Of a DNA stretch of 64,000 nt, positions 25,138-36,221 are shown piece after piece. Origin of the DNA: Argentina anserina (Eukaryota; Streptophyta; Magnoliopsida; Rosales; Rosaceae); NCBI RefSeq assembly GCF_933775445.1, contig NC_065878.1, forward strand, positions 8,877,395 to 8,941,394, read 5' to 3'. The translations under genes and the position numbers were made by a program. Within the stretch, counting starts at the first letter, position 1. The number at the start of each line of letters is the position of its first letter. The notes beneath the pieces were generated by a model. The model searched no databases. It worked only from the letters and a program-made list of their open reading frames with translations, and was not told the DNA's origin.

Positions 25138-26105
25138 ATGGAGGAGTTGAGTTCTATGTGGATGGTTCTTTTGGGCACGACTACCTTTCTTGGTGTCTTT
25201 GTGACTCTGAAGTGGCTTCTGAGTAGTGTAAACCGGTGGCTTTACGAAACCCCTTTAGGGGAAAAGCGGCACCGTCTCCCTCCTGGTGACTTGGGCTTGC
25301 CTTTCATTGGCAACATGTGGTCATTTCTCAAAGCCTATAAATCCTCTCAGCCTGAAACCTTCATCGACTCCTACGTTTCCAGGTAAATTTAGCACCTTCA
25401 TCTCTCTAGTACGTAGTGACTGGATACCCTGTTCTTGTTTACTCTCTTCTTTCTTTCTTCTGTCATGTGTTCAGTGACTGATGCAAACCAGGAAGGGCAT
25501 TTGGTAATTTTGGAGTATAGAAATGGCCTTTTGTATCATTTTCACTAGTCATATTTCTCCCTAACCATAACCGCCCTTCTGTTATATGCATGGATGACAC
25601 TTGTGTGCAGCCTAAACACAAGTTTGGCCGAGTCAGTGTTTTAGGTTTTGGGTATATCTAGCATAATTGCCTTTTTTGTCATTTTCACTGTGACATCTAT
25701 GCATGCTTGGCACTTGTAAAGAACAGCTGCCACACACAATATGTCCAAGTTCCAACACAAAATTTGTTATTCCAATCTTTACAAAGCTTCCATAAATCCT
25801 TGTTTGTCACTTAAATTTGCAAACGGTTATTACCGGCCTGTTTCTCAAGCTGGACTTACCTTGCAAAGCTGGACTTTTCAAAATTGAAACCAATCTTGTG
25901 GGAAGCAACTCAAAAGGTTGAATGAAATTTGGGGGCTAATAACAGACTTCAGAAATAGTAGTTTTACATGCATTATCTATAACATTAATGTACAGATGTG
26001 GGTAAGAGATTATTTGTATGCAAGTACTTGCTAATGTTGTTGATATATATAGGGGTTATGATGTTCATGATATAGAAGACATCCTCATGATGTCTCTTGA
26101 CTCCA

Positions 26106-26138
<33 letters not shown>

Positions 26139-28476
26139 AGTGGATCGAATTTGTTTTGCTTTGTTTACCTCACTTTTAGTCATTTAGACACCGAACTAAA
26201 TCAGATAGATGATGCTTTGAATAATCTTATAACTACAGATTATCTAAGCAGGACCTACAACTCCATTTCCATACAACTTGGAAATTTATCGTACGTGGTA
26301 ACCATGGTTTGTTTACATTCTCTTAACAACAAACTATGTATGCAGATTTGGAAAAATTGGAATGTACAAGGCTTTCATGTTTGGGAGTCCTAGTATAATT
26401 TGTACGGTGCCTGAAGCATGCAAAAGAGTTTTGACAGATGACGATACATTTCAGCCCGGTTGGCCTGTGTCCACCGTTGAACTTATGGGAAAGAAATCAT
26501 TTGTTTCCATATCTTTTGAAGAGCACAAGCGTCTGAGAAAATTGACAGCAGCTCCGATCAATGGTCATGATGCATTGTCTATGTTCATACCATATATTGA
26601 GGACATAGTTATAACTTCTTTGGAAAAACTGGCCACCATGGGACAAATAGAATTTCTAACTCAACTCAGAAAAATTACATTCAAAATTATCATGTACATC
26701 TTTCTTAGCACAGAGAGTGAGTCTGTGATGGAGGCTCTAGAGAAGGAATATACAAACCTCAACCATGGAGTTAGAGCCATGGCAATCAATATCCCGGGAT
26801 TTGCTTACCATAAGGCACTTAAGGTGACATATATCTATACGCAATCAACTATATTACGAGTTAAATTATTTTTTGTGTCAGCACACACTTCAATTGATTC
26901 ATTTTAACTGTAGGCGCGGAGAAATCTTGTTGCCATTTTTCAGTCTATCGTAGATGAGCGAAGAGCTCAAAACAGGGCTGGCAATTTCCTCAGAAAGAAG
27001 AAAGATATGTTGGACGCTCTGTTGGATGTTGAAGATGAAGATGGAAGAAAACTAACCGATGAAGAAATCATTGACATAATGCTAATGTACTTGAATGCTG
27101 GCCATGAGTCCTCTGGCCATACTATGATGTGGGCGACTGTTCTTCTACAAGAACACCCGGAAGTGTTCCAGAAAGCCAAGGTATTGAAGTTTTTGAAAGT
27201 CACTCTAGGTCATTTTTTATTTTTTATTTAAAAAACAAATTGTGTCTGAAAACTAACAAACTGAAATTCATATTCACAACTGCAGGTAGAGCAAGAAGAG
27301 CTTTTAAATAGGAGGCCACCAACACAAAAGGGAATGACACTTGAAGAATATCGAGAAATGGAATATCTTTCTAAGGTAGCTTTAAAGTGACTTCATTTTT
27401 ATTTATTTTTAGCCTCGACCAAGCGATACCAACTAACCATTTCAAACCTCATAGGTGATCGATGAAACTCTTCGGTTTAATTCATTTTCACTTGTGGTGT
27501 TTCGAGAGGCAAAAATGGATGTCAACATAAACGGTAAGTTAAGATAATTTTCTTGCATACTCCTCTATTGCACATGAGTCTTGACTCTTGAGATGCATGG
27601 CACCGTTGGCACATGTACACATACTTGAAGATTGATTTGTTTTGTTTATCAAGTACTTCTAATACTCCTATTAGTTCGTGTCTCATAATGACCATTGATC
27701 TGTACCATGTGTACGCAATCAGTGTTCTCTAGCTGGTTTTATACTGTATTTGTAACTAAGACAATTACTCTAATACAAGATTCTATTTCCCTTTTCCATT
27801 TCTCTTTGTTTTCTCTGTTTCCTTTCAAGTACTACTTTGACCAAAATTTTGGGGTACTCCTATGAAACCATTACATTTAACTTGTTCGCACAATTGACCA
27901 AAAAAACTTGTTGGCATTACTTTCAGGTTATATCATTCCAAAGGGCTGGAAAGCTTTGCCCTGGTTTAGGAGCATCCACTGGGATCCCGAAATATATCCA
28001 AATCCAAGAGAATTTAACCCGTCTAGATGGGATGTAAGTCAATTTCAATACCGATGAGGCGATGATTATGACAATGGTGCAGTCATTGATGTCTTATACC
28101 TGATACATATGTTTAACTGCTTTTGCTGGCATAGAACTATACACCAAAAACTGCAACTTTTATTCCCTTCGGAGCTGGAAGCAGGCTGTGCCCGGGAAAT
28201 GATCTTGCTAAGCTGGAAATTGCTATTTTCCTTCACCACTTTCTTCTTGGTTATGAGTAAGAGTCACCTTGCAACCATTTCACCACTTTCTTCCTTGTTA
28301 CGAGTAAGAGTTACCTTGGAACTATCTCTTGGTAATCTTTTCTTATATACTAATTAAATTGGTGATGCAGGCTGGAGCAAGTTAATCCCAAGTGCCCAAT
28401 GAGGCACTTGCCTCATCCTAGGCCAAAAGACAACTGCTTGGCAAGAATCAAGAAATGTGCACGTTCATGTGCATAA
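25138..28476 (+). CDS. KAO: KAO-c: ent-kaurenoic acid oxidase (CYP88A-type P450), complete
   Basis: Exons 25138-25382, 26346-26823, 26914-27180, 27286-27375, 27455-27533, 27927-28033, 28135-28256 and 28371-28476, all GT-AG and in phase, encode 497 aa, the usual KAO size. Start chosen at the first ATG of the open frame, giving [13 protein letters not shown], a hydrophobic ER anchor. Landmarks: proline-rich hinge [10 protein letters not shown]-helix AGHESSGHT at 303-311; K-helix E364-T-L-R367; FNPSRW; heme loop [11 protein letters not shown] with Cys441. Family role: three-step oxidation of ent-kaurenoic acid to GA12 in gibberellin synthesis. Intron 1 holds a (GT)n tract at 26108-26136. The C-terminal KKCARSCA is unlike KAO-a. 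It is the only complete array member in view. A Harbinger element begins 262 bp after the stop, so it may lie in or near the 3' UTR. Confidence 0.95.
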
Positions 28477-28738
28477 GGGAAGCACAGAAGCAGCTGATTC
28501 AATTCCAACATGTCTTAATAATGCAGCGGTTTCGACTATCTCATTTTATGTTCTATGTTTTTTTCTTGCAAGCTTTGAACCTGGATATCTGCCGTTTTGA
28601 TAGCATACCGGCCAGGAGCCATGTGCCAGTAATGCTTTCTACAATTCGGCAGAGTTTTAATTAACTGTTTAGGTTTTGTGATTATGGGATTAGTTTCCGG
28701 TAAGAAAAGTTGAGTGAGGATTCAAAATCAAGCTATAA
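28477..28738. other. 3' flank of KAO-c
   Basis: AT-rich sequence up to the left target duplication (TAA, 28736-28738) of the Harbinger element; probable 3' UTR. Confidence 0.5.
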
Positions 28739-29318
28739 GAGCATCCGCACCGGCGAGAAAATATGCCGGCGTGCTCGAGCAGGAGGAGGGACCAGCCGGA
28801 GGAGCTCGAGCAGGAGAACGGGAGGCTCGCACTGGCGAGCAGGAGGCGGCGAGCTGCTCGCCCAGTCAACCTAGCCGCGGTGCTCGTCCGATCGTTTGAG
28901 CAAATTTTGCTCCGGCGTTTGCTCGATCGCCTGGCGGAGCCCACCGCCCGTGGGTGACGTCAGGCACGGGCGAATTTTTTTTATGTTAACGCACGCGCCA
29001 AAAAAAAAACAGCGAGCCAATGAATGGCTGCCACGTGTCAAGCTGATTGGCCAACGGTCCAATTGATCTGGGCCTTCCATTTTGAATCAGAAATTTCGAT
29101 CCAACGGCCAGAATTAATTGGCAACGGCTACTATTTGATCATAACGGAAATAAACCCAAAAAATTGTAAAAAAATCCCCAAAATTTCAAAATTCTCCCAA
29201 AAAATTGCCTATAAATACTACTTCAATTTGTTATGAACTCACACCAATTTGTGCACAACAAATTTCACATCTTCCTCCATCTCCTCTCTCTTTTCGTTTA
29301 GCATTTTTTTCCAAAACA

Positions 29319-30505
29319 ATGGGCACCCATTGGCTTCCTTCCGAAGATTTACAAATGTGCATTTCTTTTGTCCGTCATAGCATTGATGAATATGACGGTA
29401 ACAAACAAAAGAGGGACAAATTGTGGGAGACAATTCATGGCGATTATATGCAAAATTGGGTGCTAGCACCGGGTGAGAAACCTCCGAAGGAGCCAAGGAC
29501 CCGAATCGCGCTCGCTTCTCACTACAACAAGTTCAAGCTACTCTTGCAAAAATGGGGCGAATGTTTGGCGGCATCACGACAACGTATAGCTAGCGGCACT
29601 TCGCTAATAGACGAAGTAAGTACATTGTGTTATCATATATTATAATTTTTATTTGATTATATGAATTAAATTATGTAATTTATATCTAATTTGTTTAAAT
29701 ATGTAGCATTGTTTACATATTTAATTATTTTAATATATCTAATTTTGTTTACATTATTTGTTTTATTTAATTTGTTTAAATATGTAGCATTGTTTACATT
29801 ATTTGTTTTAATATATCTAATTTGTTACATTATTTGTTTTATCTAATTTATTTAAATTATGTAATTAAATAAATACCTAATATAAGTTTTTTACATCAGG
29901 AACGACAAGCTCAATCATGTTACTATAATGCCAAGAAGAAAAAGTTTACACACTTTAAATGTTGGGAAGTGGTTAAAGATCATCCATCTTTCGTTGCGGT
30001 GCTATCTACTACTCCATCTCCATATGCAAGTAGTTACCACGGTACTCCTTCCGCAACTGAATCATCTCCAACCATCAATTTGGATGACGACCAATTGAAT
30101 GAGACACCTCAAAGCAACACGGCAGCTCCATCGAGTCCACCTAGACCAATGGGTAAGACTCCTATTGAGCAACGGGTGGAGGTTTTGCATACCATTGCAA
30201 GTGACCAAGCATCATGGCATACCAAGAGGCTAGCCCATAATGAAAGTGAGCTTAATTATTATGCGGAGTACATAGACATTCAAAAGCGAAAAGAAGCAAG
30301 GGCGGAAGAAGAGTTACGATTGAAGAAACAAGAGAATGACACAAGGATCATGACAATGGATTTGGAGGTTATGACCCCAATCTCAAAAAGGTATTTTACC
30401 AAGAGGAAACTAGCAATCCTTAATGAAGGAGAAGCTAGTCAAGATCAACCTACCGATGAAACATATTCGGATTGTTATCACCCAAATCGCGTGCTTTTTC
30501 CATAG
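29319..30505 (+). CDS. Harbinger ORF1: Myb/SANT-like DNA-binding accessory protein
   Basis: Exons 29319-29615 and 29900-30505 (GT-AG, phase 0) encode 300 aa. Residues 1-100 hold a trihelix/Myb-like region (EDLQMCISFVRHSIDE, then KRDKLWETIH and LLQKWGECLAA). The second exon starts with FTHFKCWEVVKDHPSF, the pattern of the so-called NAM-associated C-terminal domain of ORF1 proteins, followed by a Ser/Pro/Thr linker and a charged coiled-coil-like stretch (KRKEARAEEELRLKKQEND). ORF1 proteins assist Harbinger transposase in DNA binding and nuclear import. The frame is open throughout, so it decayed less than its partner. Host use is possible but not shown. Confidence 0.8.
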
Positions 30506-30700
30506 TAGTTATAGTATTGTACTAAGAATAAATCTGGGCTTGGCTCGTCATTTTATGTAATTTAAATTTTTCGAGAAATAAAATGCAATTTATTTATTAA
30601 GTTGAAATTGAAATACACATTAAATTAAAACACATACTGAAATTAAACACAAGCTTAATAATTAAACACAAACATCATGAAAACACACAATAAAACATAT

Positions 30701-31067
30701 TTAAAGTATTTCACCGGTTTCCACTCTCCAAATGTGTTTCACCAAGTCTTTCTGGAGCTCTCGATGGATGTAAGCGGATTCGAGAGCGGCAACACGGTCG
30801 TGAAACCGTTGTATATTAGCTCTATCTCTATTCGATGAAGTAATCTTCCATGAGATTGTGTCCCCTAGATAGCCTTTGACGTGGCTTATTCGGTTTTTTA
30901 CCGCGACGTGAACCGCTTGGTCGTGTTGATTCATCATCGTGTTGTGCTTCCGCCATGACCACCTGATTCACGAATGATTGCTCCATATCGTCATCCTCTT
31001 CTTGTTGACGTTGTCTCCGCCTGAAAAAATTGTGGAAGCTGAAAGGATTCATCAGAGTGATGAACAA
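30701..31067 (-). pseudogene. Harbinger transposase relic (N- and C-ends fused, core deleted)
   Basis: On - the first part reads MNPFSFHNFFRRRQRQQEED ending RGHNLMEDYFIE, the usual start of plant Harbinger transposases. A second, shifted frame gives NRDRANIQRFHDRVAALE and ends ELQKDLVKHIWRVETGEIL, like their C-terminus. The catalytic DDE middle, several hundred residues, is gone and the junction changes frame. It is catalytically dead. Confidence 0.75.
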
Positions 31068-31553
31068 GGAAATGTTGCTAAGTGTTTAAATTGAAGGATG
31101 AGTTATAATGAGTGATATTAGACGTTTTTATAGCAAATTGGTCGAAAATCTTATCAGAAATTTGGTCCAATTATTTTGCTGACAGTGACACGTGTCAATT
31201 CTCTACTAGTCGAAAATCTTATCGGAAATCTGCTCCAATTATTTTAGCGACAATGACACGTGGCAGTGACACCTGTCAATTATCTATTAGTCGAAAATCT
31301 TATCGGAAATTTTGAATAATATCGAGTCGATAATGACACGTGGCACATTATTATTGGTTGTAAATATATCTGGTAAAAAAATTAATTATTTCACAACAAG
31401 ACAAAATTTAATTGCTCAAGCAAATTGTAAATGGGTGTGTGAAAAAATCGATTTGCTTGAGCAAAATATGAAATCGATTTGCTTGAAGCAAAATTTGCTT
31501 CTGGTCCTACCATTTGTTTGAGCAAAAGCAATTTATGGGTGCGGATGCTCTAA

Positions 31554-31977
31554 AAGCTGGGAATAATGCGTTTGCTACAGTGTTGTGTGCTATCAAGACT
31601 TTTCAAAATTTTAATGAAAATCTGTTGGAATTGGAGTTAATCCTAGCCTAACAATGTTCAATAATTTTTTGGGTTCTCTTTTGTTCCTGGACTAGCGTTG
31701 AAGCACATCATTGCATTACCTTCACCGTAAACCATTATGTATTGCTCATTTTGCATCAAAATCTCTCTTTATTGGCCTAGTCAGTAACTTCGACTTGAGC
31801 ATTTGTGGCATTACCATAGGTGGAATGAATTCACGAATTCAGGATATAAGGTTATATAGTAAGAGGTTATCAAATCCCGACAATTTATAAGGCATGTGTG
31901 CACGTGCAACTAACTACACGCCGGGCATTTTTAAATTGAAGTCATCGATTTTAATAATTCATATTATAACATTTACC
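31554..31977. other. Intergenic, nothing recognised
   Basis: AT-rich spacer between the Harbinger element and the hAT-like relic, with no gene or clear repeat. Confidence 0.4.
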
Positions 31978-33115
31978 CAAGAAATGAAATATCGGCGAGA
32001 ACGGAAATATCGATGATCCGAAAATTGGAAATTTCGATGGAAATTTCGGGAAAATTTCGTTTTTAAAAAATAATTAAGTAAATTGATGAAAATTTATATA
32101 AAAACATGGAAATTTTGAATGAAACTTTGAGAAATATTTATTTGATCAATTATCTACTATATGTCATAATAAATTATTATATAACTATTAATTTATAGTG
32201 AGTTATAGTAATTTGAGGTGAAATAATCGTCGAACATTATTAAAAATCTACTTAATATATATATATATATATATATATATTTACTTAAAGGGAGACTAGT
32301 TCATCATGCTTATTTACATATGATATATTAAACATGAAATTACATGAGTGATTCAGAACCACATAAATGATCTATGAGATACAAAATTTTCATTATTTTC
32401 ATTATGTTTTTGAGTAAAATCCTTAGTATATCGTGAAGAATAGTCATTAAATGATACCTCCCATTTCTAATTTTGCATATATTGACTTATATGCCAACCA
32501 TATGAGTCATGAGTGATTAACTGTGGGTTGTGCTACTGGTAGTTCCCGTTTGGATCAAATATTTCTCGACTTTGACCATAATCATAGATTTGTGAAGATT
32601 GTGTATCAGATTGTGTACATATGTTTTCACTTGATTGCATCTCATTAGAGAATAAATATGGTGGATAAGACATGTTGAATTTTCCCCATAAGGGTAAAGT
32701 CCATCATTGTTTTCTCCTAGACCAAAGGAGTTCGATTCCCTCAAACAACTAGTTCGGTTTTATTTTAATTTTAAATGAATGTTGAGACATGTAATGCAAT
32801 ATATAATAAAAAGAGTCATATATAAAATTAAGTTGGTGTAGTAGAGTTGACTATAACTTTGTGCTTGCAAAATGATGGATCAGATGTTTGATTCTCTTAA
32901 TCAGTGATTTTTAATTTTATTTGAAGTTGGCTTGACACGTGGCGATATTATGAAAATATCGGGAAATTTCGAAAGTTTCCGGATATATCAGAAAATATCG
33001 AGAAATTTCGAAAATTTCCATCGAAAAATAATTGATATGTAACGGATATATTCATATGTCGAAAATAGAAATTTTCGCGAAAATATCGAGGAAATTATGG
33101 ATATTTTAGTCCTTG
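31978..33115. mobile_element. Decayed hAT-like element (about 1.14 kb)
   Basis: Ends are roughly inverted (CAAGAAATGAAATATC versus the reverse complement of GATATTTTAGTCCTTG). They carry many subterminal AAATTTCGA/TCGAAATTT and AAATATCG motifs. Flanks CATTTACC and CATTTATT match 6/8, compatible with an old 8-bp duplication. On -, around 32440-32740, broken frames include YPPYLFSNEMQSSENI, QSSQIYDYGQSREIFDPNGN and THDSYGWHI, which I read as the tail of a hAT-type transposase. (AT)n at about 32258-32280. Confidence 0.55.
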
Positions 33116-34325
33116 CATTTATTTATATACTCACCACGCTAAAGGTCGGTGAGAGTGATACTGTTCATAGCAGCCCCGTAAAACGACCCCTGTTTCCCGT
33201 ATTATTTCCCTAAGTGCCACTGAGGGTTTAATTGCCAGATGTCTAGTCTCCAGAGCCACCACGTTGTTTGGCGGATACAAATGTGATAACAACGCATCTT
33301 TCATTCTCTCTCTCTGCTTCAACTGCGTCTTGTTTGGGGTTATACTTGCTGAGATATTGCGAGATTGCTTATATTTGCTCATCAAAAATACTTTTTTCCT
33401 TTGTTTTTATTCAATTGAAGGATTAATCTGATGGAGATTTTTCTTCTTTCCTTTATTTTCTTTCTATAAGGGACGAGTACAATTTCCCACTTTGTCATCA
33501 TCAACCCACCTAAAGGTCTAAGACCAATTGCAGCAAAACTCTCTTCTGTCTCACACGAAATCCCAATTACTCTGATGGAAAGCATAAATTTCTCTGCAAC
33601 TAATATCAATTGAGTAGGGGATTACGTTCAATTTGACTACAGCCGAACTAGCAGTAAGTGTCCTATATATGTCTTTTAATTTACTTTTTGGTAGTTAAGA
33701 CTGAAGCTCTTAAATCTTTTAATTGTTGTTTGGTTTATATGACACTACTCATAGTTTGACTAAATAAATATGGGTTTATCATTAATTTCTCATTAGTCGT
33801 CTTCTCATTTATTTTGCAAGGAAGAGCAAGTTCAAAATGTCTAAGCCAAGAAGATAGTTGGAGAAACAAAGTTGTCCTCACTCAAGGAAGACTTCGATAG
33901 CATGGTTTATTTTCTTTGTTAATCAAATAATGTACATTGATATCACTTGATCCTAACTAATTCTTTTGGCGACACTAACAGATACGGGTTCCATATGATC
34001 ATGAAAGATGGTAAGGGAAAAATTACAATGACTTCAGCTGGAAAAACAAATTGAGAATATGTTTGGATGCCAATACTCAGAGCTACTGGAAAGAAGAGAG
34101 TACATCCGCAACCCCATATAACCTTATCACTACTAGGTAGTACAATGTGTATCAAATTGTAAAGCCAATCGTAAATAAAAACAGGAGATGTATGTTTACA
34201 TGCGGTGCGCTAAAAACACTGAAACAGTAGTAACTAGGAAGTAAATGAAATATTAATTTAGGAAGGTTACTTGGCTAATAAAATTGAAAAGCAGGTCCCA
34301 TTGCAAAACGGCCCAAAGAAGCAAA
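33116..34325. other. Intergenic and upstream region of the DAR GTPase gene
   Basis: No family recognised. An open - frame at 33131-33385 includes MKDALLSHLYPPNNVVALETR but matches nothing I know. The last 300 bases are AT-rich and would hold the GTPase promoter; no clear TATA box was picked. Confidence 0.35.
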
Positions 34326-35415
34326 ATGGCAACGGCTCGTTTAGCAACTCAAATAGGCATGGCTATTATTAAAGCCACAAACAACCCAGGCTCTGGGAGA
34401 CGCTGGTTCAGCCCTCACATGGCTGCTGCTTCTCGCGCCATCGCCGAACGTATCCCATTGGTCGATCTCGTTCTTGAAGTCCGAGACGCGAGGGTACGTA
34501 CTCTGTTCTTCCCATTGAATACCTACTTATATGCGCACAAAGTGTTTGATGTAATGCCCCACACACATTCAGTAGCTTTAACCTCTTTCTTCTTTCTTTG
34601 CATATGAAAAGTTTCAAGTTTTAGTATCTGGGTTTGTGAGGTTTGTTTGTTAAGTTGAAGAAAATGGAGCTAACTAGGTATCTATTAATTGGGTTTTGGT
34701 TTAGTTGGCTGAGGAAAGATGGTATGTTTTAGAAGTCTACAAACTGGGTTCTGTTTTGAGGGTAGTTCTCGTTGGGTTTAAGGAAAAAGCTTGTTAATTA
34801 TGCTCTCTCAAAGAAAAAGCATTGCGTGAAAGCTTGAATGCAAATATTTCAGGTGTGGTTTTGAACTATGTTCTGAAACATCAATAATAGTTTACTTTAT
34901 ACTACTCTCAGGTTCCATTGTCGTCGGCGTGCAAGCAATTGGAGAACTACACATCCTCCTCCAAGCGAATCATAGTAATGAATAAGATGGACCTTGCTAA
35001 TCGTTCCCAGTTGAAGGTGTGCATTTTCAGCAGTTTTCTTGCTATCTTAGATATACATGGGGAAAAACAACAGCAACAGTATTGAAGTATGAAAATTTAC
35101 ATGTGTGATTAAAGTTATGTGATCTATCGTTTGATCAGTTTTGCGGTGGTGAATAAGCTTGTAGTTGTGCATATAACTATGAAATATATGATGTTTTTTT
35201 TTTCTCTTTTACTTGAATTGTGGTAAAGACGCAAAGTACATGAAACCACTGTTACATTGGGAAAATTACATAACGCCTTTGTCATCATGATGATGATTGG
35301 AGTAGGGTGAGTGAATGGTTGGTTGCATTTACGGTTTTCCCTCATAGGCAGACTAAACATGCATATTTTAAGCATAGTGAAACTTATAGCCATCTAGTAT
35401 CCCTGAAGCAAATCA

Positions 35416-35447
<32 letters not shown>

Positions 35448-35715
35448 CCTGTAATAGTTTCTTACCTCTGCCACCTATAGGAATGGATGAACTACTTTGA
35501 GCAAAATAATTGCATTTCGTATGGAGTCAATGCCCATAATAAAGAAAGCATTAAGCAGGTAACTGTATTGTTTGCTTTTTTCATTACCTGTGTTCAATGC
35601 ATTTTCTAGTCACAAACAAAGGCACTGTTTGATTGGAAATGGCAGAACATATCTTTTGATGAATTGATAATGATATTGTATGGAAATTTTTTGCCATATG
35701 GATAAGTCATGTATG

Positions 35716-35787
<72 letters not shown>

Positions 35788-36190
35788 TTTTCTCAAATAA
35801 GGAGGTCCGCACCAATGGTTTTGGTGCGGATTTCCATTTTTGAACCACTTTTCGGTTGAATTTCCTCATCTTCACCGCTTATTATCTAGATAATATTGTG
35901 TAGATCATCTCTGCAAAATTTCAGCCAACTTGGTGATCGTTAAGATCATCAAAATCGAAAAACAAATGGACGGATTGAATTCTGTCAAACATGAACCGTT
36001 CATGTTTTAACAGAAAAATGCAATTTTGAGCGCCTTAACGATCACTAAATTGGCTGAAATTTTGCAGAGATGATCTACACAATATTATCTAGATACTAGA
36101 CGGTGAAGATGAGAAAATTCGATCTAAAAGTGGTGCAAAAATGGAAATCCGCACCAAAACAGTGGTGCGGACCTCCGCAGCCAAAAAGGG

Positions 36191-36221
<31 letters not shown>

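Larger units (their letters stand above)
28739..31550. mobile_element. PIF/Harbinger DNA transposon, 2812 bp, TSD TAA
   Basis: Terminal inverted repeats GAGCATCCGCACC and GGTGCGGATGCTC are flanked by TAA on both sides (28736-28738, 31551-31553). This is the PIF/Harbinger signature (3-bp TWA duplication). It carries a complete ORF1-type gene on + and a gutted transposase on -, the usual divergent layout. Subterminal repeats ACACGTGTCAATT and AGTCGAAAATCTTATCGG recur at 31120-31310. It depends on another copy for transposase. Confidence 0.92.
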
